In this document: positions 1 to 6,684 of the stretch, piece after piece
How positions within the stretch are numbered: position 1 is the first letter of the stretch
Layout of the letters: each line of letters begins with the position of its first letter
Assembly: GCA_937954195.1 (NCBI GenBank)
Contig: CALFYR010000007.1
Span: 1 to 13,830 of the forward strand
DNA length: 13,830 nucleotides
Direction: 5' to 3'
From: an uncultured Dehalococcoidia bacterium
GTDB taxonomy: Bacteria; Chloroflexota; Dehalococcoidia; Tepidiformales; Tepidiformaceae
Notes under the pieces: model-generated
Seen by the model: only the letters and a program-made list of their open reading frames with translations
What the model was told of the DNA's origin: nothing
Database searches by the model: none
Made by a program: the position numbers and the translations under genes

Positions 1-111
1 GAAGTGGTCGGCGATAGCCTGGGCACAGGCGCGGACGTTTTCGAACGTGAAGTCCTCGGCGATGATGGCCCGCCAGCCATCGGTGCCGAACTTGACGGGG
101 TTATCAACCAT
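1..111 (-). CDS. Phosphoglucomutase/phosphomannomutase, N-terminal fragment
   Basis: Only the first 37 residues are present; the gene runs off the left edge. They contain [10 protein letters not shown] followed by a conserved-looking helix (EDFTFENVR), the N-terminal signature of the alpha-D-phosphohexomutase superfamily, which moves phosphate between C6 and C1 of glucose or mannose. The catalytic phosphoserine loop lies outside the window. The chosen ATG overlaps the stop of the upstream nucleotidyltransferase by 8 bases (ATGGTTGA), implying translational coupling. In-frame ATGs at 120 and 123 are alternatives, but 111 places the FGTDGWR motif at the usual distance from the N-terminus. The two neighbours would make hexose-1-phosphate and then a nucleotide sugar. 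Substrate (glucose, mannose or glucosamine) cannot be told from this fragment. Confidence 0.88.
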   Translation of the reverse strand, partial: MVDNPVKFGTDGWRAIIAEDFTFENVRACAQAIADHF

Positions 112-1114
112 GTGACCCATCATAGCGGGCGCCCGATTCAATTGATGCGCCCCTGGGAACTTCGCACCCCGGCGCAATCACGGCTCCACTTCCCACCACG
201 GCATCGAAGACCCGGGCGCCTGCCCCAATTTCGACCCCATCGGCGAGCACGGAGTGCTCCACGACGGCGCCATCACCAACGCGGACCTCTTCCCAGAGGA
301 TCGAATGGGAGACGCGGGCGTTCTCTCCGATGACGACACCCTTCGCGCATGAACAGCCGGCAACCATGGCGTGTTCGGCGACGGTGCAGCCGGCAGCCAG
401 CGCGTTGCGTTCGTGCAGGAGCTGTTCGTTGAGGGCGAGGTAGCGAGCGGGCGTTCCAAGGTCGGCCCAGGGGCCTTCGAACTGGTAACCAAGCACACGG
501 CGGCCGCGGGCAACGAGGGATGGGAAGAGCGTTTCTTCGACGCGGACGGCTCCCGGGGGGATTTCATCGACCAGGCCGGGTTCGAAGAGCCAGACGCCGG
601 CGTTGACGAGATTTGAGGGGGCTTCGCCGGGGAGCGGTTTTTCGACAAAGCCAACGACCAGGCCTTCGTCATCAACGACCGCCACGCCGAAGGCCGAGGG
701 ATCGGGTTCGGCATGCAGTGCCAGGGTGAGGTCGGATCCAGAAGATTGGTGGGCGCGCACCGCCTTCGAGAGGTCGAAGTCCACGTAGACATCGCCGTTG
801 AGGACCACGAACGGGCCGTCGATGGCTGCGGACTGCACGGCATGCCGGATGGCGCCCCCCGATTCGAGGCGCTCGCGTTCGATGACCGGGACAATTTCGA
901 GGGCGCCGCGGCGGCCAGCCGGGTACGTGGCCGCAAGGTCCTCATTCGCCTGGCCGAGCGCGAGGACCGCGCTGGCGATGCCGTTGCGTTCGAGCCAATC
1001 GAAGAGGTACTCGATTGCCGGCCGGTTCATCACCGGGACGAGGCTCTTATGGCGAAGCGCGGTCAGGGGACGCAAGCGCGTCCCCATTCCGCCGACAAGC
1101 ACGATTGCGTCCAC
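104..1114 (-). CDS. Sugar-phosphate nucleotidyltransferase (GMPP-like) with left-handed beta-helix tail
   Basis: This 336-residue cytoplasmic enzyme should join a sugar-1-phosphate to an NTP, giving an NDP-sugar and pyrophosphate. The N-terminal Rossmann-like domain has the signature [11 protein letters not shown] (8-18), LNGDVY with the metal-binding Asp (105-110), VEKP (157-160), NAGVW (171-175) and WADLGTP (216-222). Residues about 241-325 are hexapeptide-repeat-like ([19 protein letters not shown]), as in mannose-1-phosphate guanylyltransferases and GlmU-type proteins. The usual PKP after the signature is HKS here (22-24): the lysine is kept, both prolines are lost. The start is GTG, 12 bp after metK. 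A TAGACT box overlaps the metK stop, so an extra internal promoter is possible. The product could be GDP-mannose, dTDP-glucose or UDP-glucose; the combination with a hexomutase favours a GMPP-like role but does not prove it. Confidence 0.88.
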   Translation of the reverse strand: MDAIVLVGGMGTRLRPLTALRHKSLVPVMNRPAIEYLFDWLERNGIASAVLALGQANEDLAATYPAGRRGALEIVPVIERERLESGGAIRHAVQSAAIDGPFVVLNGDVYVDFDLSKAVRAHQSSGSDLTLALHAEPDPSAFGVAVVDDEGLVVGFVEKPLPGEAPSNLVNAGVWLFEPGLVDEIPPGAVRVEETLFPSLVARGRRVLGYQFEGPWADLGTPARYLALNEQLLHERNALAAGCTVAEHAMVAGCSCAKGVVIGENARVSHSILWEEVRVGDGAVVEHSVLADGVEIGAGARVFDAVVGSGAVIAPGCEVPRGASIESGARYDGSHG

Positions 1115-1126
1115 TGAGGGGGTAGT

Positions 1127-2320
<1,194 letters not shown>

Positions 2321-2367
2321 TGGAGCGCCTTTCTGTCTTGCATCGGTGGCAAGGCCGGCGGGCAATG

Positions 2368-2394
2368 AAAAAGCCCCTCGCGAACGTGAGGGGC
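2368..2394 (-). terminator. Intrinsic terminator in the metK leader (attenuator)
   Basis: Read on the minus strand, GCCCCTC (2394-2388) pairs with GAGGGGC (2379-2373) and is followed at once by five T (2372-2368), 48 bases before the metK ATG. The 5' arm can also pair with GAGGGG at 2423-2418, which would give a mutually exclusive antiterminator. This is the layout expected for a riboswitch acting on transcription termination. Confidence 0.8.
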
Positions 2395-2417
2395 AGCCGC
2401 CGGGTGGCGCTGGAAGA

Positions 2418-2458
2418 CCCCTCTATCACGAGGGGCGGGCTTATCCCGCAAGCCCGCC
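2418..2458 (-). other. Two adjacent leader hairpins between aptamer and terminator
   Basis: On the minus strand a 9-bp stem, GGCGGGCTT with AAGCCCGCC (2458-2450 and 2442-2434, 7-base loop), is followed by CCCCTC-GTGATA-GAGGGG (2435-2418). The two overlap by two bases. The second stem's 3' arm (GAGGGG) can instead pair with the 5' arm of the downstream terminator, making it the likely switching element. Neither is followed by a T-run, so they are not themselves terminators. Confidence 0.6.
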
Positions 2459-2466
2459 TTTTGTTG

Positions 2467-2556
2467 CCCCCCATTGCTGGAGGACCGCGTCGTCTTGGCA
2501 CCTTGGAGGCTTAACCAGGTTGCCGCCCTTCCCGAAGAAGGACTCTTGACGCTGGG
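2467..2556 (-). ncRNA. SAM riboswitch aptamer, SAM-I/SAM-IV clan
   Basis: On the minus strand the metK leader shows the SAM-clan core in order. P1 is GCGTC (2552-2548) with GACGC (2491-2487). J1/2 reads TCAAGAG. P2 is CCTTC-TTCGG-GAAGG (2541-2527). The hallmark GGCAACCT (2524-2517) pairs with AGGTGCC (2503-2497), leaving one A bulged, as in SAM-I P3. GGTGCCAA follows. A further hairpin, TCCTCC-AGCAAT-GGGGGG (2484-2467), lies just downstream. P2 is very short and there is no SAM-I-style P4 between P3 and the 3' strand of P1, so this resembles SAM-IV or the SAM-I/IV variant more than classical SAM-I. Its place before metK and an intrinsic terminator fits repression when SAM is plentiful. The clan is confident; the subclass is not. 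Confidence 0.85.
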
Positions 2557-2559
2557 TTC

Positions 2560-2565
2560 ATCGTA
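2560..2565 (-). promoter_or_regulatory. Candidate -10 box for the metK leader
   Basis: TACGAT on the minus strand is preceded by TGA, giving an extended -10 (TG-N-TACGAT). Initiation 6-7 bases downstream would start the RNA near 2553, exactly where riboswitch P1 begins. No convincing -35 hexamer was seen. Confidence 0.45.
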
Positions 2566-2620
2566 TCAGTTATCGGTCGAGCACCGGAAGAGGAGAAGGG
2601 TGAGGGAATTCGCACAGTGC

Positions 2621-2626
2621 TAAACT
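2621..2626 (+). promoter_or_regulatory. -10 box of the first antitoxin-like gene
   Basis: TAAACT ends exactly 6 bases before the GTG at 2633, so transcription would begin at or next to the start codon (leaderless mRNA). No strong Shine-Dalgarno precedes the GTG and no clear -35 was found. Confidence 0.5.
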
Positions 2627-2632
2627 GCGTGG

Positions 2633-2860
2633 GTGACAAAGTACGAATCGGTGCTGGCGCAGGAACTGACGGCCGAAGAGCGGGAGCTGCTGGCTGTCCA
2701 GGTTACTACGGGGTTGGAGCCTGACTACGGCTGGATGGAGCGCGACACCTTTGTGGCCGAACTAGAACGGCGGATGCGACACGCCGACGCGCACCCGGAA
2801 ACACTGGTTGAATGGGATGAGGCCGAGCGCGAGATCTTCGGCGAACTATCTGACGAGTGA
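2633..2860 (+). CDS. Antitoxin-like addiction module protein
   Basis: This is a 75-residue acidic protein. Its N-terminal part (YESVLAQELTAEERELLAVQV) resembles the small putative addiction-module components often encoded just before RelE/ParE toxins, whose helix-forming N-terminus begins with a run such as 'ALxLPxxERxxL'. The C-terminal half is rich in Glu and Asp (VEWDEAEREIFGELSDE), as expected for a segment wrapping a basic toxin. It overlaps the toxin by 4 bases (GTGA), so translation is probably coupled. Start is GTG with a -10-like TAAACT 6 bases upstream. A paralogue lies at 3178. No classical DNA-binding fold is obvious, so autoregulation is uncertain. Function is inferred from partner and family resemblance. 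Confidence 0.75.
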   Translation: MTKYESVLAQELTAEERELLAVQVTTGLEPDYGWMERDTFVAELERRMRHADAHPETLVEWDEAEREIFGELSDE

Positions 2861-3159
2861 AGGTCCGCGTCACAGTCGAGGCTCGGCGAGAAGCCCAGGA
2901 TGCAGCGGTTTGGTTCCGAAACCGTGACCCGTCGTCGGTGACCAGGTTTCGACGAAGGTTCAACCAATTGCTGGCGCAGGTATCGGAATACCCCGAGATC
3001 GGGGCACGAATAGGAGGCACGCGGTTTCGCCGCCTGCCCATGACGCCGTTTCCGTATTTACTCGTCTACGAAGTGGACGAGACCGATTCCGTCGTAACGA
3101 TCGTCGCAGTGTCTCACGCGGCCCAATCGCAACGCCGGTTCACCGGCGAAGGCAACTGA
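2857..3159 (+). CDS. ParE/RelE-family toxin
   Basis: This is a 100-residue basic protein, normal size for the ParE/RelE toxin superfamily. It opens with beta-strand KVRVTVEARREAQDAAVWF, then an Arg-rich helix (VTRFRRRFNQLLAQVSEYPEIG), the GTRFRRLPMTPFPYLLVYEVD strand pair (54-74) and a C-terminal strand VVTIVAVSHAAQSQRRF. This is the typical ParE order, including the 'R-x-P-x-FPY-x-VxY' strand and the 'AVxHxxRxxxxF' end. ParE members poison DNA gyrase and RelE members cleave mRNA; which applies here cannot be decided from sequence. The GTG start lies within the antitoxin stop region (GTGA overlap). The partner is the antitoxin-like gene upstream; a second antitoxin-like gene follows 18 bp downstream. 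Confidence 0.88.
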   Translation: MKVRVTVEARREAQDAAVWFRNRDPSSVTRFRRRFNQLLAQVSEYPEIGARIGGTRFRRLPMTPFPYLLVYEVDETDSVVTIVAVSHAAQSQRRFTGEGN

Positions 3160-3165
3160 ACCACG

Positions 3166-3171
3166 TATACT
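3166..3171 (+). promoter_or_regulatory. -10 box of the second antitoxin-like gene
   Basis: TATACT is a near-consensus -10 element ending exactly 6 bases before the GTG at 3178, the same geometry as at the first antitoxin. It suggests the second gene has its own promoter and a leaderless transcript. No -35 is evident. Confidence 0.55.
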
Positions 3172-3177
3172 CGCCGC

Positions 3178-3402
3178 GTGGCGACGTACGAATCCGTGCT
3201 GGCGCAGGCGTTGGAACTGACGGAGGAGGAGCGGGAACTGCTGGCAATCCAGGTGCAACTCTCGCTCGGGCGGGAGCCTGGTGCCGGCGCCGATCCTTTC
3301 TGGGACCGGGAGATGAAGCGCCAGCTCGAAGCGCTGGTGAGCGGCGATGACGAGCTGGTGGACTGGGACGAGTTCGACGAGGATTCTCTGAACGACGAGT
3401 GA
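3178..3402 (+). CDS. Second antitoxin-like addiction module protein, without toxin
   Basis: This 74-residue acidic protein is clearly paralogous to the gene at 2633: both share YESVLAQ, EERELLA and a C-terminal acidic run (VDWDEFDEDSLNDE). Here the helix reads LELTEEERELLAIQVQ, closer to the family norm than the first copy. The middle and C-terminal parts have diverged, so recognition of a different toxin is possible. No ParE-like frame follows: after the stop comes the hairpin-rich ilvBN leader. The GTG start has TATACT 6 bases upstream. It may be a solitary antitoxin left from a duplicated module, a second antidote for the upstream toxin, or act in trans on a toxin elsewhere. Confidence 0.72.
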   Translation: MATYESVLAQALELTEEERELLAIQVQLSLGREPGAGADPFWDREMKRQLEALVSGDDELVDWDEFDEDSLNDE

Positions 3403-3449
3403 GCGGCATCGGCAGCCGGCGAAGTCCGGCAGCTTGGCGATATTTCTCC

Positions 3450-3478
3450 TTCCGTTTCTCGGCGTCTAGACGTAATCT
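3450..3478 (+). promoter_or_regulatory. Candidate ilvBN promoter
   Basis: A TAATCT -10-like box (3473-3478) lies 17 bases after a weak -35-like TTCCGT (3450-3455). Initiation near 3485 would give a leader of about 180 bases containing all of the hairpins at 3499-3634. It is the best AT-rich candidate in the gap but the -35 match is poor. Confidence 0.35.
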
Positions 3479-3498
3479 GTCACTCTGCGGCTCGCAAC

Positions 3499-3634
3499 GG
3501 AGGGAAATCAGGCTTACCGGCCACCCCTCCAGCCTTCAGCCTCCGGCTGGCGCCCACGGCGCTCCGGAAGGTGGCCACGACCGAACGGCGTGGCAGGCAC
3601 CCGGCCATCCCCGCACCAGGGGTTCGATGCCGGG
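3499..3634 (+). promoter_or_regulatory. Hairpin-rich leader of ilvBN
   Basis: Five hairpins follow one another before ilvB. GGAGGG (3499-3504) pairs with CCCTCC (3525-3530). CAGCC-TCC-GGCTG spans 3537-3549. GCGCC-CAC-GGCGC spans 3550-3562. GCCACG (3574-3579) pairs with CGTGGC (3589-3594). A two-part stem joins CCCGGC (3600-3605) to GCCGGG (3629-3634) and, inside it, CCCC to GGGG. No T-run follows the last hairpin, so it is not an obvious intrinsic terminator, and no short peptide gene rich in Leu, Ile or Val codons was seen. The T-box consensus is not convincingly present. It could be a regulatory leader of unknown class or merely GC-rich folding potential. Confidence 0.4.
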
Positions 3635-3667
3635 ACAAGCAGTTCGAGCCACGGAAAGGTCCCCTGT

Positions 3668-5359
3668 ATGCAGCGCTTAACGGGCGCACAGATGGTGCTG
3701 GAAGGTCTCCAGCGCGAAGGTGTCGACACGATCTTCGGCTACCCCGGAGGCGTGGTCCTTCCCCTTTACGACACGCTCCCACAGTACCCCGGCATGCGGC
3801 ACATCCTCGTGCGGCACGAGCAGGGCGCGGCTCACATGGCCGATGGCTATGCGCGCGCGAGCGGCCGCATGGGCGTTTGCCTGGGCACGAGCGGTCCCGG
3901 CGCGACGAACCTGGTGACGGGTATCTGTACCTCGTGGATGGATTCGACGCCGGTCTTCGCACTGACGGGCAACGTGAGCCGCGCGCTCCTGGGCAAGGAC
4001 GGGTTCCAGGAAGCCGACATCACCGGCATTACCCAGCCCATCACCAAGCACAACTACCTGGTCATGCGGCCGGAAGAGATCGCATTGACCATTCGCGAGG
4101 CTTCGCACATTTGCCAGACGGGCCGGCCCGGTCCGGTGCTGGTCGATATTCCGAAAGACGTGTTCCAGGAGACGGCCGACTTCGACTGGCCGGAGCAGAT
4201 CAATCTGCGCGGCTACAAGCCGACCGTCGAAGGCCACTCGGGCATGATTCGGCGCGCGGCGGAGCTCATCGACCAGGCGAAGCGGCCGATCATCATCTCC
4301 GGTCACGGCATCATCTGGGGCGACGCGCACGATGAACTCGTCGCGCTCGCCGAAAAGGCGCACATCCCGGTCATTACCACATTCCTGGGCATTGGCGGCT
4401 TCCCGGAAGCTCACGACCTGAGCTACGGGTGGCTGGGCATGCACGGCATGTTCTACGCGAACATGGCGGCCGACCAGGCCGACCTCGTGATCGGCATCGG
4501 CATGCGCTTCGATGACCGCGCGATGGGACGGTTCAAGGACTTCAACCCGGGCGTGAAGATCGTCCATATCGACATCGACCCGGCGGAGATTGGCAAGAAC
4601 TTCCCCACGGCTGTGCCGATTGTGGGTAACGCCAAGAACGTGCTCCCGCGCCTGACCGAAGTCGTGAAGGAAGCTCGGCACGACGATTGGATTGCGTGGA
4701 TCGACCAGGTGCGTGAAGAGCACCCCAGCCTCCACATCCGCGAGAGCCGTCGGATGCTTCCGCAGTACGTCGTGCGGACGCTCTACGAAGAGACCGAGGG
4801 CAACGCGAACATTGTCACCGGCGTTGGACAGCACCAGATGTGGGCCGGCCAGCATTACTTCTACAAGCGGCCCCGGCAGCTCATCACCAGCGGTGGGCTC
4901 GGAACTATGGGCTTCGAACTTCCGGCCGCCATCGGCGCGCAGGTGGCAGTTCCAGAAGCTGAGACATGGGCTATCTGCGGGGACGGCGGCTTCCAGATGA
5001 CCCTGCAGGAGATGGCGGTCCTCGTCGATGAGAACCTGCCGGTGAAGATCGCGATCTTCAACAACGGGTACCTCGGCATGGTGCGCCAGTGGCAGCAGTT
5101 GTTCTACGACCGGAACCTGGTGAGCGTGGCCATGACCCAGCCGGATTTCTGCAAGCTCGCCGATGCCTACGGTATTCGCGCACTTCGGGTCGAAACGAAG
5201 GCCGAGGTCGCGCCGGCCATTCGCGAGGCGCGCGCACACAAGGGCCCCATCCTCATCGACTTCCAGATCGACCAGGAAGAGAACGTGTGGCCGATGGTCC
5301 CGGCTGGCGCCGCCCTCTCCGAAACGATTGAGGCCCCGGCCGAGGAGCTCGCCCGATGA
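3668..5359 (+). CDS. ilvB: Acetolactate synthase large (catalytic) subunit
   Basis: This ThDP enzyme condenses pyruvate with pyruvate or 2-oxobutyrate, the first common step to valine, leucine and isoleucine. At 563 residues it has normal length. The N-terminal PYR domain has GYPGG (24-28) and the catalytic Glu51 in RHEQGAAHMADGYAR. The central FAD-binding domain includes VIGIGMRFDDR (274-284). The C-terminal PP domain has GDG (438-440) followed 24 residues later by NN (465-466), the ThDP-Mg motif, then GMVRQWQ (470-476), as in true acetolactate synthases. The ATG at 3668 has GGAAAGG upstream and gives the usual N-terminus (MQRLTGAQMVLEGLQREGVD); an in-frame start at 3590 would add 26 unrelated residues in the structured leader. 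It overlaps ilvN by 4 bases. Confidence 0.97.
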   Translation: MQRLTGAQMVLEGLQREGVDTIFGYPGGVVLPLYDTLPQYPGMRHILVRHEQGAAHMADGYARASGRMGVCLGTSGPGATNLVTGICTSWMDSTPVFALTGNVSRALLGKDGFQEADITGITQPITKHNYLVMRPEEIALTIREASHICQTGRPGPVLVDIPKDVFQETADFDWPEQINLRGYKPTVEGHSGMIRRAAELIDQAKRPIIISGHGIIWGDAHDELVALAEKAHIPVITTFLGIGGFPEAHDLSYGWLGMHGMFYANMAADQADLVIGIGMRFDDRAMGRFKDFNPGVKIVHIDIDPAEIGKNFPTAVPIVGNAKNVLPRLTEVVKEARHDDWIAWIDQVREEHPSLHIRESRRMLPQYVVRTLYEETEGNANIVTGVGQHQMWAGQHYFYKRPRQLITSGGLGTMGFELPAAIGAQVAVPEAETWAICGDGGFQMTLQEMAVLVDENLPVKIAIFNNGYLGMVRQWQQLFYDRNLVSVAMTQPDFCKLADAYGIRALRVETKAEVAPAIREARAHKGPILIDFQIDQEENVWPMVPAGAALSETIEAPAEELAR

Positions 5360-5973
5360 ACCCCTCGCTGACCCATGCGAACGGACGGCATCGAGCGAGC
5401 CACCACACGGTGGTCGCCATCGTGGAGGACAAGCCCGGCGTGCTCATGCGCGTCGCCAGCCTGTTCCGGCGGCGCGGATTCAACATTGAATCGCTGACCG
5501 TGGGCCATTCGGAAGCGGATGGCCTGAGCCGGATCACCATGGTGGTCGATGGCCAGAGCGCGCCGGTCGAGCAGGTGGAGAAGCAGCTCTACAAGCTCAT
5601 CGACGTTGTGAAGGTGAGTGACCTGAGCAACGAGGACATGGTTGCCCGTGAACTGGCCATGATTAAGGTCCGCTGCAACAACGTGAACCGGCACGAACTA
5701 CTGGACATCGCGAACGTGTTCCGGGCCGATGTCGTCGACATCGCAACGAACTCGATCATCCTCCAGGTGGTAGGTGACGAGGACAAGATCGACGGCCTCG
5801 TGAAGATGTGCGAGCCATACGGCATTCGCGAACTTTCGCGGACTGGCCGGATTGCGATGGTCCGGGGCACGAAGACGACCACCGTCCACGACCCCGAGCC
5901 GGAGCGCATCGCGAAGTTCCATGCGCAGCAAGGCCGCCGGGTAGAGGGTGAACTGCCCTTCTCCAGCGACTAA
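5356..5973 (+). CDS. ilvN: Acetolactate synthase small (regulatory) subunit
   Basis: This 205-residue subunit activates the large subunit and confers feedback inhibition by branched-chain amino acids, chiefly valine. An ACT domain begins near residue 17 (HHTVVAIVEDKPGVLMRVASLFRRRGFNIESLTVG), with the DKPGVL and RGFNIESL signatures of IlvN/IlvH. A second ACT-like domain follows (ELAMIKVRCN ... GLVKMCEPYGIRELSRTGRIAMVRG). The protein is longer than most (about 160-180) because of about 15 extra N-terminal residues and a tail of about 35. The ATG overlaps the ilvB stop (ATGA), the usual ilvBN coupling. No ilvC follows; the transcript should end at the hairpin at 5997. Confidence 0.95.
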   Translation: MNPSLTHANGRHRASHHTVVAIVEDKPGVLMRVASLFRRRGFNIESLTVGHSEADGLSRITMVVDGQSAPVEQVEKQLYKLIDVVKVSDLSNEDMVARELAMIKVRCNNVNRHELLDIANVFRADVVDIATNSIILQVVGDEDKIDGLVKMCEPYGIRELSRTGRIAMVRGTKTTTVHDPEPERIAKFHAQQGRRVEGELPFSSD

Positions 5974-5996
5974 CGCTCGCGAATCAGAGAACTGCC

Positions 5997-6024
5997 ACGA
6001 TGCCCGCCACCCGGCGGGCATCGT
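5997..6024. terminator. Bidirectional terminator between ilvN and the DinB-family gene
   Basis: ACGATGCCCGCC (5997-6008) pairs perfectly over 12 bp with GGCGGGCATCGT (6013-6024) around a 4-base loop. It sits between convergent genes, 23 bases after the ilvN stop and 3 bases beyond the DinB-family stop. The tracts that follow are only modestly T-rich on either strand (TCGTT on plus), so efficiency is uncertain. Confidence 0.7.
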
Positions 6025-6027
6025 TCG

Positions 6028-6573
6028 TTACAGCGGGTTGCCGGGACCCTCGAGGCCGTGTTTCGCGCGTTCCTGGTCCTGGAGCGAGCCGATGGCTTCG
6101 GCCGAGCGGAAGAAGATGTGCGGCGGGTCCCAACCGTTGATTCCGGCGTAGGTGTCGATCTGGCTGCGGTGATGAATGTCGTGCTCGAGCATCATCATCA
6201 GGATGCGCCAGCCCGAGAGCGTCCCGCCCGAATCGATCATCGGGACCTTCCGTTCGAGCCATTCGTTGGGCGTGCCTTCGATTTGCTTCTTGAACTCGGC
6301 AAAGCTCGATTCGAGCGCCGGGACCCACTTCTCCTGGGAGCTCACGTCCGGCGGTGGCGGGCTAATCCAGCCTTCGCCTGTGTAGGCGCTCGCGAAATAG
6401 AGGCGCGAACCACAGATGTGGCCCACGAGCTTGTTGATGCTCCATGCCTTTTCGCCTTCGCCGGTGGCCGGGGTCCAGCCGTCGGCGGCGGCGGGAAGAG
6501 CGGTGATGTCACGGACGGCCCGGCCGTTCACGGCTTCGAAGTACCGCAGAAATGTGTCGATCGAGGTAAACAT
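6028..6573 (-). CDS. DinB/YfiT-like four-helix-bundle protein
   Basis: This is a 181-residue cytoplasmic protein of the DinB-like superfamily. It has WSINKLVGHICGSRLYF (44-60) with His52, and LMMMLEHDIHHRSQIDTYAGI (125-145) with His131 and His135. These three histidines match the expected metal triad. The family includes thiol-dependent transferases (bacillithiol, mycothiol, maleylpyruvate isomerase) and many uncharacterised stress proteins, so the reaction cannot be assigned. The ATG is set by a strong GGAGG 6 bases upstream. A TAGCCT box (6592-6597, minus strand) may be its -10. It is divergent from the transporter at 6685 and convergent with ilvN. Confidence 0.85.
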   Translation of the reverse strand: MFTSIDTFLRYFEAVNGRAVRDITALPAAADGWTPATGEGEKAWSINKLVGHICGSRLYFASAYTGEGWISPPPPDVSSQEKWVPALESSFAEFKKQIEGTPNEWLERKVPMIDSGGTLSGWRILMMMLEHDIHHRSQIDTYAGINGWDPPHIFFRSAEAIGSLQDQERAKHGLEGPGNPL

Positions 6574-6627
6574 GATGCGCCTCCGGTGTGGAGGCTAGCA
6601 GATTGCGGCGCGTGCCGAGCAGTCCAG

Positions 6628-6656
6628 TTGTCGGCTGCGAAAGCGGGCCATACGCT
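6628..6656 (+). promoter_or_regulatory. Candidate promoter of the AI-2E family transporter
   Basis: TTGTCG (6628-6633) and TACGCT (6651-6656) are separated by 17 bases, the best -35/-10 pair in the window. Initiation near 6663 gives a leader of about 22 bases before the ATG at 6685. Confidence 0.5.
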
Positions 6657-6684
6657 ACCCGCACTTTCGCGCCCCAGCGGGACC

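Noticed and set aside
4..333. Plus-strand frame at the left edge
   Set aside because: It runs antisense to the hexomutase start and the nucleotidyltransferase tail, both well supported by motifs.
3560..3640. T-box antiterminator or tRNA-like element before ilvB (GGAAGGTGGCCACGACC; GGGGTTCGATGCC)
   Set aside because: The T-box core and specifier stem are not recognisable. The TTCGA-containing loop is not closed by a 5-bp T-stem and no acceptor or anticodon arm fits.
3399..3680. Open frame of 93 codons starting at the GTG that overlaps the second antitoxin stop, as a possible degenerate toxin
   Set aside because: After a faintly similar Arg/Trp stretch (SRRSPAAWRYF) it has no ParE strands or C-terminal motif, contains the leader hairpins and overlaps the ilvB start.
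3677..5239. Long minus-strand frame (520 codons) opposite ilvB
   Set aside because: It is antisense to an unmistakable ilvB, rich in His, Arg, Val and Asp as expected for a GC-rich shadow frame, and shows no domain.
6058..6684. N-terminal extension of the AI-2E transporter frame
   Set aside because: It lies antisense to the DinB-family gene, is hydrophilic and not family-like. The ATG at 6685 starts the first membrane segment and follows a good promoter.
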